Positions 1-4,616 are shown, counted from the first letter of the stretch. The stretch: DNA of 5,153 bases from a bacterium (Candidatus Howlettbacteria) CG_4_10_14_0_8_um_filter_40_9 (GCA_002785325.1 PFMH01000104.1:1-5153), one strand, 5' to 3'. Notes: generated by a model from the sequence alone, not told the origin. Program-made: numbers and translations.

Positions 1-1220
1 TTAAATACGCTCTTTATCTTGTCAAAAGTTTCCGTAAACTGACCGCCTATCCCCATCTTTGCCCTCTCTTCATAGGAGTAAAGCATAAGCCCTAAAGCTA
101 CCGCATATATGGGATCGTTTACTTTATCGCTGACGCCCCTGATACCTTTCGGTAATCCTACGGTTACGGGGATTTTTAGGACTTCCTTTGCATAATCGCT
201 TATGTTGGCCAAACGGGCTCCACCGCCGACGAGAACCGCTCCAGCGGGGAGCAAACCGTCCCTCTTTATTTTCTTCAGTTCATCGCTTACCATTCTAAAT
301 ATCTCAAAAAGTCTAGCGTCTATGATGGAAGAAACATCTTTCTTAAGCACTGTTTCCTCTTCTTTAACGTCTATCTGAGAAAGATCAATCTTATCTTTTG
401 GATTAACTTTTTTAGCATTTGCATCGCCGTATTTGATCTTTACTTTTTCAGCTATATCAACCGAAGTCCGAAGTCCGATCGCTATATCGTTTGTAATGTG
501 CCCCGATCCGACTGGTAAAATCGTAGAGTAGAGAACGCTTCCTTCTTCAAATACACAAATGCCCGTTGTTCCGGCTCCGATATCTATAAGGATGGTTCCT
601 AAATCCATCTGTCTTTTGCTCAAAACTGCCCTGGCTGCGGCTAATGGAGAGACTATTATGTCTTCTTCCTTTAGTCCGGCTTGGCTTACACATTTGGTAA
701 GATTTCGAAGGGCTGGCTGAGAAACGGTAACTATATGCGTTTCTATCTCCATCCTGACGCCATTCATCCCTATCGGATCCTTTATGTCTTCCTGACCGTC
801 TACAGAGTAAGATCTTGGCATCACATGCAAAATTTCCCTGTTTGAAGGTATCTGTATCGCTTGAGCAGCTTCCTCGGCCCTTATAAGATCATCAACCGTT
901 ATCTCATGATCGGCCCTGCCAACCGCGATAACGCCCCTGGAATTCATAGATGTGACATGACCTCCGTTTATGTTTACTGTAGCATGCCCAATACTTATTC
1001 CTGCCATCCTCTCAGCTATTTCTATAGATTCCGATATACCGCTTACAGTCTCTTCCACTTCGTTTACTATTCCCTTTCGCATCCCTGTCGTATTTGAGAT
1101 CCCTACGCCTATTACCCTTACGGAGTCCTCCCCTTCAGGGATACCGACAACCGTACATACTTTTGAGCTTCCAACATCGAGCCCTACAAATATTTCTTCA
1201 TTTTTCTTGTTTGAAGCCAA
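1..1220 (-). CDS. ftsA: Cell division protein FtsA (3' end cut by window edge)
   Basis: FtsA is the actin-like ATPase that tethers FtsZ filaments to the inner face of the cytoplasmic membrane and recruits the divisome. 406 codons are visible. Seen directly: phosphate-1 loop GLDVGSSKV (residues 13-21); the FtsA-specific 1C domain, with GGHVTSMNSRGVIAV (86-100); DPIGMNGVRME (148-158), a family hallmark; phosphate-2 loop DIGAGTTG (213-220); adenosine motif VLVGGGARL (329-337). The frame is open at the left edge after FDKIKSVF, which looks like the start of the C-terminal amphipathic membrane-targeting helix, so only a few residues should be missing. The start is TTG at 1220-1218, chosen because a GGAGG Shine-Dalgarno lies 5 nt upstream and it gives a family-like N terminus; no ATG fits. 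It lies 116 nt downstream of map with its own candidate promoter. By known synteny ftsZ may follow outside the window (inference). Confidence 0.95.
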   Translation of the reverse strand, partial: MASNKKNEEIFVGLDVGSSKVCTVVGIPEGEDSVRVIGVGISNTTGMRKGIVNEVEETVSGISESIEIAERMAGISIGHATVNINGGHVTSMNSRGVIAVGRADHEITVDDLIRAEEAAQAIQIPSNREILHVMPRSYSVDGQEDIKDPIGMNGVRMEIETHIVTVSQPALRNLTKCVSQAGLKEEDIIVSPLAAARAVLSKRQMDLGTILIDIGAGTTGICVFEEGSVLYSTILPVGSGHITNDIAIGLRTSVDIAEKVKIKYGDANAKKVNPKDKIDLSQIDVKEEETVLKKDVSSIIDARLFEIFRMVSDELKKIKRDGLLPAGAVLVGGGARLANISDYAKEVLKIPVTVGLPKGIRGVSDKVNDPIYAVALGLMLYSYEERAKMGIGGQFTETFDKIKSVF

Positions 1221-1225
1221 AATTT

Positions 1226-1230
1226 CCTCC
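1226..1230 (-). promoter_or_regulatory. Shine-Dalgarno of ftsA that fixes a TTG start
   Basis: GGAGG on the minus strand with 5 nt (AAATT) before TTG at 1220-1218. The same 5-nt spacing is seen for yqeY. It decides the TTG start, since no ATG or GTG is suitably placed. Confidence 0.8.
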
Positions 1231-1258
1231 GTAACTAAAAAAGATTATTTTTAACAAT

Positions 1259-1300
1259 TCTCTATATAGAGATTATAATGAATTTTTCAACTCTTTTGAA
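1259..1300 (-). promoter_or_regulatory. Candidate sigma70-type promoter of ftsA with 14-bp palindrome
   Basis: On the minus strand, -35 TTCAAA (1300-1295, 4 of 6 consensus bases), a 17-nt spacer and a perfect -10 TATAAT (1277-1272). Immediately downstream, sharing one base with the -10, lies the perfect 14-bp palindrome TCTCTATATAGAGA (1272-1259), which covers the expected transcription start. The rest of the 116-nt map-ftsA gap holds no GC-rich hairpin with a T run, so map transcription may read through into ftsA. Confidence 0.5.
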
Positions 1301-1336
1301 TACTTTTATGATACCACATCTGAATGTATAAACTAA

Positions 1337-2110
1337 CTACTGTGGGGGTATTGCGGTCAATATGTCGTATCCGCCTCTCGTAACCAGCACGGTGTGTTCA
1401 AACTGAGCGGCGTTTTTGCCGTCGGCGCTTTCTAATGTCCAACCGTCATTTTTCAGGTTTAACTCCCCGTCTCCGCTCGTTACCATAGTCTCTATGGCCA
1501 ATGTCATCCCCGCCTTTAGAACCATTCCTGTATTTTTTGAACCAAAGTTCGGTATAGTCGGTTCTTCGTGAAGCTCCTTGCCCACTCCGTGACCGGCTAA
1601 GGATTTAAAAACATTGAACCAATTTCTCTCCGTATATTCCTGTATAGCGCAGGAAATATCTCCTACTCTGGCTCCGTCCTTTACTTTGTCTATCCCGGCA
1701 AACATCGCGCCTTCAGTAACCTTCAAAAGCTTTTTATCGTTGTCTGAGATCTCTCCAACAGGTACTGTAATGGCCGAATCCGTGATATGACCGTTGTAAA
1801 GCACCCCCATATCGACAGTCACGACATCGCCTTCGGAAATTTTCCTTGAAGACGGCAAGCCGTGAACAACCTCCTCGTTTACCGATATACAAGAACTAAA
1901 ACCATAAGCTTTTGAACCTGCCGGTTGATACCCTTTGAACGCCGGTTTTACGCCGTATTTTAGGCAGAGACGGTTGATACTGTTTTCGATCTCGATAGTT
2001 GTGGTGCCCGCTTGGATATTCCTTGAAATCTCATTTAGTATCCTTGCTAATATCTCACCGCCCTTTCGCATGTTTTTTATGGCAGATTCGTCTTTTATAA
2101 GTTCCATCAT
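1337..2110 (-). CDS. map: Type I methionine aminopeptidase
   Basis: This enzyme removes the initiator methionine from nascent proteins at the ribosome exit, using a dinuclear metal centre. The 257 residues match the usual bacterial type I length, with no N-terminal zinc-finger extension. Visible family residues: H83 in VVHGLP; metal ligands D100 (VDMG), D111 (HITDSA), H174 (AGHGVG), E207 (IETM) and E238 (QFEHT); and H181 in HEEP. All five ligands of the pita-bread fold are present, so it should be active. The first ATG (2110-2108) overlaps the adk stop as ATGA; a second ATG follows directly at 2107, so either could start the protein. No Shine-Dalgarno is visible, so translation is probably coupled to adk. 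The stop is TAG. The adk-map pairing is classical, but the usual neighbours secY and infA are absent. Confidence 0.97.
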   Translation of the reverse strand: MMELIKDESAIKNMRKGGEILARILNEISRNIQAGTTTIEIENSINRLCLKYGVKPAFKGYQPAGSKAYGFSSCISVNEEVVHGLPSSRKISEGDVVTVDMGVLYNGHITDSAITVPVGEISDNDKKLLKVTEGAMFAGIDKVKDGARVGDISCAIQEYTERNWFNVFKSLAGHGVGKELHEEPTIPNFGSKNTGMVLKAGMTLAIETMVTSGDGELNLKNDGWTLESADGKNAAQFEHTVLVTRGGYDILTAIPPQ

Positions 2111-2703
2111 GATATTTTTTGTTTTATTTCTTCGGCAACTTCATCGACGCTTTTATCTCCGTTTACGCTTAAAAGAAGCCCTTTGTTTTTATAATATCCT
2201 ACTACGGGCAGAGTATTTTCCATATAAACTTCGATGCGTTTTTTCACTATTTCCGGTTTGTCATCTTCTCTCTTTTCCAACGTTCCCCCGCACGTAGGGC
2301 ATTTTTCTTCATTCGTCATAGAGGTATAGTCGCACTTAGGGCAGACATTTCTTTTTGATAGTCTAATCACAAGTTTTTCTTTTGGAACATCCAGAAAAAC
2401 AACATGGTCTATATTTGACTTTGCCTCTTTTAGCATCCTTTCCAGTTCTTCCGCCTGTTCTAATGTCCGAGGGAAGCCGTCTAACACAAAACCGTGGTCC
2501 TCACTTACTTCCGATATTTTCTCACTTATCGCCTCTAGTATAAACTTATCTGGTAAAAGACCGCCCTCATCCATTATTCGTTCGGCCTCCTTGTTTTTCT
2601 CGGTCAAATGTCTAGTGATATCGCCCGAGGAAATAAGAATTAAGTTCAAAAATTCTTGCAGTTTGAGAACCTGCGTATCTTTTCCCGAACCGGGAGCACC
2701 CAT
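2107..2703 (-). CDS. adk: Adenylate kinase, Zn-type LID; true start probably upstream of the ATG
   Basis: Adenylate kinase interconverts ATP + AMP and 2 ADP in the cytoplasm. Counting from the ATG at 2703 (198 residues): P-loop GAPGSGKDT (2-10), AMP-site GDITR (27-31), LDGFPRT (74-80), a LID domain with four cysteines (C121, C124, C135, C138) that should bind zinc, and KREDDKPE (144-151) followed by the C-terminal helix. The LID is compact, with 10 residues between the Cys pairs. Oddity: the ATG leaves only one residue before GAPGSGK, whereas the family has about six forming beta-strand 1. The frame continues upstream and encodes HKNFIIM before GAPG, exactly such a strand, but offers no ATG, GTG, TTG or CTG back to the in-frame stop. 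ATT at 2736-2734 is a candidate start (209 residues). The coordinates given use the first canonical codon. The gap to the ybeY stop is 2 nt, and the TGA stop overlaps map. Confidence 0.94.
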   Translation of the reverse strand: MGAPGSGKDTQVLKLQEFLNLILISSGDITRHLTEKNKEAERIMDEGGLLPDKFILEAISEKISEVSEDHGFVLDGFPRTLEQAEELERMLKEAKSNIDHVVFLDVPKEKLVIRLSKRNVCPKCDYTSMTNEEKCPTCGGTLEKREDDKPEIVKKRIEVYMENTLPVVGYYKNKGLLLSVNGDKSVDEVAEEIKQKIS

Positions 2704-2705
2704 TA

Positions 2706-3119
2706 TTATAAAATTTTTATGGATATTTTCTGAAATATTTCCCTCTCTTTCTTTTCCATACTCTTAGCTTCTTTTTCGGACTTCTCGTGATCGAAGCCTC
2801 GTAAGTGCAAAATCCCATGTATAAACGCCTTCACCATGTCAGTTTTCAAATCTTCTCTTATATTTTCTTTGATAAAGTCTTTACAGATCAAGATCTCGCC
2901 CGCACACTTATCATCGTATATAAAGGTAAGTACATCCGTAGCCTTATTTTTTCGCCTAAAATCCCAATTTAGATTTCTTATCTCGTCTTTTCTTACAAAG
3001 ATAAGGTTTATGTGCCCTGTTTTTTTATCCCCGTATTTTTCTACCGCTTCGTTAAAAACCGTCTGAATTTCTTCTTTTTTAAGCGGTGTATGAGAGCCGA
3101 TGATGTTTAGATCAAGCAT
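2706..3119 (-). CDS. ybeY: rRNA maturation endoribonuclease YbeY
   Basis: YbeY is a zinc-dependent single-strand endoribonuclease (UPF0054) that acts in 16S rRNA 3'-end maturation and 70S quality control. The 137 residues are a little shorter than E. coli YbeY (about 155). Seen directly: the conserved Arg and strand motif in RRKNKATDVLTF (55-66), the GEILI strand (74-78), and the zinc signature HGILHLRGFDH (101-111) with ligands H101, H105 and H111. The C terminus is a lysine/glutamate-rich helix. The ATG shares its A with the TAA stop of yqeY (TAATG), and no good Shine-Dalgarno is seen, so translation is probably by coupling. Its usual partner phoH is absent here. The ybeY stop lies 2 nt before the first adk ATG, and the ybeY 3' end may overlap a longer adk. 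Confidence 0.95.
   Translation of the reverse strand: MLDLNIIGSHTPLKKEEIQTVFNEAVEKYGDKKTGHINLIFVRKDEIRNLNWDFRRKNKATDVLTFIYDDKCAGEILICKDFIKENIREDLKTDMVKAFIHGILHLRGFDHEKSEKEAKSMEKKEREIFQKISIKIL
2734..2747 (-). promoter_or_regulatory. Possible ribosome binding site and ATT start of adk
   Basis: Minus-strand GAGAGGG (2747-2741), then AAAT, then ATT (2736-2734) in the adk frame. Its GAGG core is 5 nt before the ATT, the same spacing as the GGAGG of ftsA and the GAGGAG of yqeY. Starting here adds 11 residues including NFII, completing beta-strand 1 of adenylate kinase. The site lies inside the end of ybeY, where the same purines encode KKERE, so the match may be coincidental. Confidence 0.35.
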
Positions 3120-3568
3120 TATTTATCGCTCAATACTTCTTTTACGACACTGCCTACTATTCCTCCGTCCGCTTTTCCCTTAAGCTCTAACATCGCTTTC
3201 CCCATAAGCTTGCCGAAATCTGCTTCACCCGTAGCGCCCGTTTCTTCTTTTAATTTTAGAACTATTTTCTTCACCTCTTCCAAAGACATTTTTTCCGGTA
3301 AATATTTTTCCATGATCTCAAGCTCTTTCTCTTCTTTTTCGGCTAGATCGTTCCTACCTGCGCTTTTGTACTGCCCGGCTGCCTCTCTCCTCTGTTTCGC
3401 TTGCTTCTCGATGATACTAAGCTCTTCTTCTTCTGTCAGCTCTCGTTTTGCGTCTATTTCGGCGTTTTTTAAAGCTGACTTTAAAAGTCTCAAAGTAGAA
3501 AGTTTGAAATCTTCCTTTTTTTTCATTGATTCTACTATTTCAGACGAGATGTCTTTGGATATATTCAT
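3119..3568 (-). CDS. yqeY: GatB/YqeY domain protein
   Basis: A stand-alone YqeY protein of 149 residues, the usual length. The family is related to the C-terminal tRNA-binding region of the GatB subunit of Asp/Glu-tRNA amidotransferase; its exact biochemical role is not settled. Family features visible: TLRLLKSALKNAEID (25-39), KQAKQRREAAGQY (55-67) followed by AGRNDLAEKE (70-79), YLPEKMS (89-95), and the C-terminal DFGKLMGKAM...LKGKADG (117-135). It is almost entirely helical and highly charged. The ATG start is supported by GAGGAG 5 nt upstream (3579-3574). The rpsU-yqeY adjacency is widely conserved in bacteria. Here the two are separated by 186 nt containing a large palindrome, whereas yqeY overlaps ybeY by one base. 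Confidence 0.95.
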   Translation of the reverse strand: MNISKDISSEIVESMKKKEDFKLSTLRLLKSALKNAEIDAKRELTEEEELSIIEKQAKQRREAAGQYKSAGRNDLAEKEEKELEIMEKYLPEKMSLEEVKKIVLKLKEETGATGEADFGKLMGKAMLELKGKADGGIVGSVVKEVLSDK

Positions 3569-3573
3569 CTAAG

Positions 3574-3579
3574 CTCCTC
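3574..3579 (-). promoter_or_regulatory. Shine-Dalgarno of yqeY
   Basis: GAGGAG on the minus strand, 5 nt (CTTAG) before the ATG at 3568. It is the only strong ribosome binding site inside the yqeY-ybeY-adk-map block, consistent with the downstream genes being translated by coupling. Confidence 0.75.
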
Positions 3580-3625
3580 TTTAAAATCTCAACGCAATAA
3601 AATGATTAAAAAATCGCTTGTTGGC

Positions 3626-3727
3626 TGAAATCTCATAATTTCGGCTGCAAATCATTCAAATCTTCGCGGAGTATCCAGATACTCCTTCTCGATTTTCATA
3701 ATTTTCGCTCGAAATTCTGAAATTTCA
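3626..3727. repeat. 102-nt imperfect palindrome between rpsU and yqeY
   Basis: Gap-free inverted symmetry centred at 3676/3677: position i pairs with 7353 minus i. By hand count 36 of 51 opposed positions are Watson-Crick pairs. The core is GGAGTATC (3668-3675) and GATACTCC (3678-3685). Further paired blocks are 3658-3662 with 3691-3695, 3637-3643 with 3710-3716, and 3626-3631 with 3722-3727. CATAATTT also recurs as a direct repeat (3634-3641 and 3697-3704). It is non-coding and lies in the 186-nt rpsU-yqeY gap. There is no U tract after the core on the transcribed strand, so it is not a standard terminator. It could be a REP/MITE-like element or an mRNA processing or stability structure. Confidence 0.75.
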
Positions 3728-3754
3728 AACACAACATAAGATTTTAAACAGGAC

Positions 3755-3964
3755 CTAAGAATTTAGGATAAGTTGTCTCATTTTTCTCGCTTTGGCAGAC
3801 TCTTTTCTTATGGCCACAGCTCTCTGCTCCCTTTTCGAAAGCGGTTTTTCAAAATATTGTCTTTTTTTGGCGTCAGCAAGACTACCGCTCTGATGAACTT
3901 TACGGCTAAATCTTCTCATAAGGCTTTCGAATCCTTCTTTTTCTTTTCGTACTACATACTGCAT
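3755..3964 (-). CDS. rpsU: Small ribosomal subunit protein bS21
   Basis: A 69-residue basic protein of the 30S platform, next to the 3' end of 16S rRNA and its anti-Shine-Dalgarno. The family pattern is clear: an N-terminal strand (QYVVRKEKEG), RRFSRKVHQSG (17-27), FEKPLSKREQRAVAIRK (38-54) and a basic helical tail. The RKV.QSG and FEKPLSKR style resembles S21 of Parcubacteria-like CPR genomes (recalled, not computed). The ATG at 3964 is preceded by an exceptionally strong ribosome binding site. The stop is TAG, inside a small hairpin (CCTAA/TTAGG, 3754-3767). A candidate promoter lies in the 117-nt gap behind hinT, so rpsU can be transcribed independently. yqeY follows after the palindromic spacer. 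Confidence 0.96.
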   Translation of the reverse strand: MQYVVRKEKEGFESLMRRFSRKVHQSGSLADAKKRQYFEKPLSKREQRAVAIRKESAKARKMRQLILNS

Positions 3965-3968
3965 CTAT

Positions 3969-3978
3969 ATCACCTCCT
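3969..3978 (-). promoter_or_regulatory. 10-nt perfect Shine-Dalgarno of rpsU
   Basis: AGGAGGTGAT on the minus strand is complementary over all 10 nt to the canonical bacterial 16S rRNA 3' tail (AUCACCUCCU). Eight nt separate AGGAGG from the ATG. It is by far the strongest ribosome binding site in the window. Confidence 0.85.
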
Positions 3979-4018
3979 AAATATTTTCTCCCCAATGCAA
4001 AATATTATTTGCTTATCT

Positions 4019-4047
4019 AATATATCAAATCAGAGACCAAAAGTAAA
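4019..4047 (-). promoter_or_regulatory. Candidate promoter of rpsU
   Basis: Minus-strand -35 TTTACT (4047-4042, 4 of 6), 17-nt spacer, -10 TATATT (4024-4019, 5 of 6). The predicted start near 4012 gives a leader of about 48 nt. That leader begins with a 16-nt imperfect palindrome (3997-4012, GCAAA/TTTGC arms) and ends in the strong Shine-Dalgarno. hinT transcripts could also read through, as no convincing terminator separates the genes. Confidence 0.5.
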
Positions 4048-4081
4048 GACGGAACTTAATAAATATTTTTGAACACATTTA

Positions 4082-4426
4082 TTATCCAGAAACCTTAGAC
4101 CCTAGTTTCTTGCCTCCGATCAAGTGAATATGCAGGTGGTCGACTAGCTGTCCGCCATCTTTGCCTGTATTTATCACTACTCGATATCCTTTTTCGCTTA
4201 CACCCTCTTTTTCGGCTATCTCTTTAGCGGCTGTAAAAAGATCACCGAATATACCCATATCTTGAACCTCATTTATATTTGATATATGAACTTTCGGAAG
4301 TATCAAGATATGCACCGGAGCTTCAGGATTTATATCGTGAAAGGCCATTACTAAGTCGCTCTCATAAAGAAATTCTTTAGAAATCTCTTTCGAAGCAATC
4401 TTACAGAATATGCAGTTTTTATCCAT
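4082..4426 (-). CDS. hinT: HIT family protein (HinT-like nucleotide phosphoramidase/hydrolase)
   Basis: A 114-residue histidine-triad protein of the HINT branch. These are homodimeric purine nucleotide-binding enzymes that hydrolyse adenosine phosphoramidates and related aminoacyl-adenylates. Seen directly: the N-terminal CIFC pair (C5, C8) common in HINT proteins, the DINPEAPVHILILPK strand region (31-45) with H39, and the triad HLHIHLIGG (97-105), where the middle His (H99) should be the nucleophile. Length and order are normal, so it should be active. The ATG at 4426 has no Shine-Dalgarno; the 20 nt before it are AT-rich with TATTAT placed about 4 nt ahead, so leaderless or weak initiation is possible. 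It is divergent from the transglycosylase gene and upstream of rpsU. HIT genes beside rpsU-yqeY are common. The hinT symbol is by family resemblance. Confidence 0.93.
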   Translation of the reverse strand: MDKNCIFCKIASKEISKEFLYESDLVMAFHDINPEAPVHILILPKVHISNINEVQDMGIFGDLFTAAKEIAEKEGVSEKGYRVVINTGKDGGQLVDHLHIHLIGGKKLGSKVSG

Positions 4427-4429
4427 ATG

Positions 4430-4456
4430 ATAATATTTAATCGATTCAACATTATC
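4430..4456 (-). promoter_or_regulatory. Weak candidate -10 elements for hinT
   Basis: Two minus-strand options: GATAAT (4456-4451), giving a short leader, and TATTAT (4435-4430), which would place the transcript start at or next to the ATG (leaderless). Neither has a good -35 at 16-18 nt. The first has only TTTATG at 17 nt. Confidence 0.25.
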
Positions 4457-4473
4457 TTAACAATTATTATTAA
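4457..4473. repeat. AT-rich imperfect palindrome in the divergent promoter region
   Basis: TTAACAATTATTATTAA reads as an inverted repeat with one mismatch. It lies 12 nt upstream of the -35 of the transglycosylase promoter and forms the spacer of one weak hinT promoter option. It could be an operator serving both directions, or simply AT-rich sequence. Confidence 0.3.
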
Positions 4474-4485
4474 CATAAAAAAGAC

Positions 4486-4514
4486 TTGACAAGATAAAGT
4501 CCATATGCTATACT
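4486..4514 (+). promoter_or_regulatory. Strong sigma70-type promoter of the lytic transglycosylase gene
   Basis: -35 TTGACA (4486-4491, perfect), 17-nt spacer, -10 TATACT (4509-4514, 5 of 6). The predicted transcription start is near 4520-4522, leaving a leader of about 95-100 nt before the ATG at 4617. This is the best promoter in the window. Confidence 0.8.
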
Positions 4515-4519
4515 CTCCT

Positions 4520-4616
4520 ATGTCTCTCGGAAACGAGGGATTTTTAGTTCCTTAAAGCTTAAACTAAAAAAAGGAACATCCATTGTTGAGGGTAGAAAGA
4601 GAGGTTTAACGCCTAT
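4520..4616 (+). promoter_or_regulatory. Structured 5' leader with mutually exclusive hairpins
   Basis: Hairpin A: 4523-4529 pairs with 4534-4540 (7 bp, GAAA tetraloop) and is followed by TTTTT. Hairpin B: TTTTTAGTT (4541-4549) with AACTAAAAA (4562-4570). Hairpin C: GTTCCTT (4547-4553) with AAGGAAC (4571-4577). B and C share 4547-4549 and cannot both form fully. The 5' strand of A (4523-4528) can instead pair with the ribosome binding site GAGAGG (4599-4604), closing a helix around B or C. This resembles a regulatory leader, but I do not recognise a known riboswitch class. The binding site is 12 nt from the ATG, rather far. Confidence 0.45.

Noticed and set aside
1..3. TAA on the minus strand at the very edge as the ftsA stop
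   Set aside because: The ftsA frame reads TTT at 5-3 and then AA plus a base outside the window, so this TAA is out of frame. ftsA continues past the edge.
861..1254. Two plus-strand ORFs antisense to ftsA
   Set aside because: They lie wholly opposite a clear ftsA frame, have no recognisable domains and no supporting ribosome binding site. They are shadow frames.
2107..2109. UGA recoding (Gracilibacteria/Absconditabacteria code)
   Set aside because: Reading through the adk TGA adds only a few codons before another stop, no other frame contains TGA internally, and Trp/Gly codons are normal.
1935..2297. Plus-strand ORF across the map-adk junction
   Set aside because: It is antisense to two well-supported genes, and its composition is typical of a reverse-frame shadow.
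3668..3695. Palindrome core read as a rho-independent terminator
   Set aside because: On the transcribed minus strand the core is followed by GCGAAG, not a U run. On the plus strand TTCTCGATTTT follows, but no plus-strand gene ends there.
3754..3767. Hairpin CCTAA/TTAGG over the rpsU stop as an intrinsic terminator
   Set aside because: The stem is only 5 bp, mostly AT, and lacks a proper U run after it on the minus strand.
4058..4083. AATAAAT/ATTTATT inverted repeat after hinT as a terminator
   Set aside because: The stem is 7 bp of A/T only with a long loop and no U tract. It is too weak to call.
4520..4616. Known riboswitch classes (c-di-AMP ydaO, c-di-GMP GEMM, TPP, guanidine) in the transglycosylase leader
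   Set aside because: Their conserved core sequences, as I recall them, are not present. Only generic stem structure is seen.
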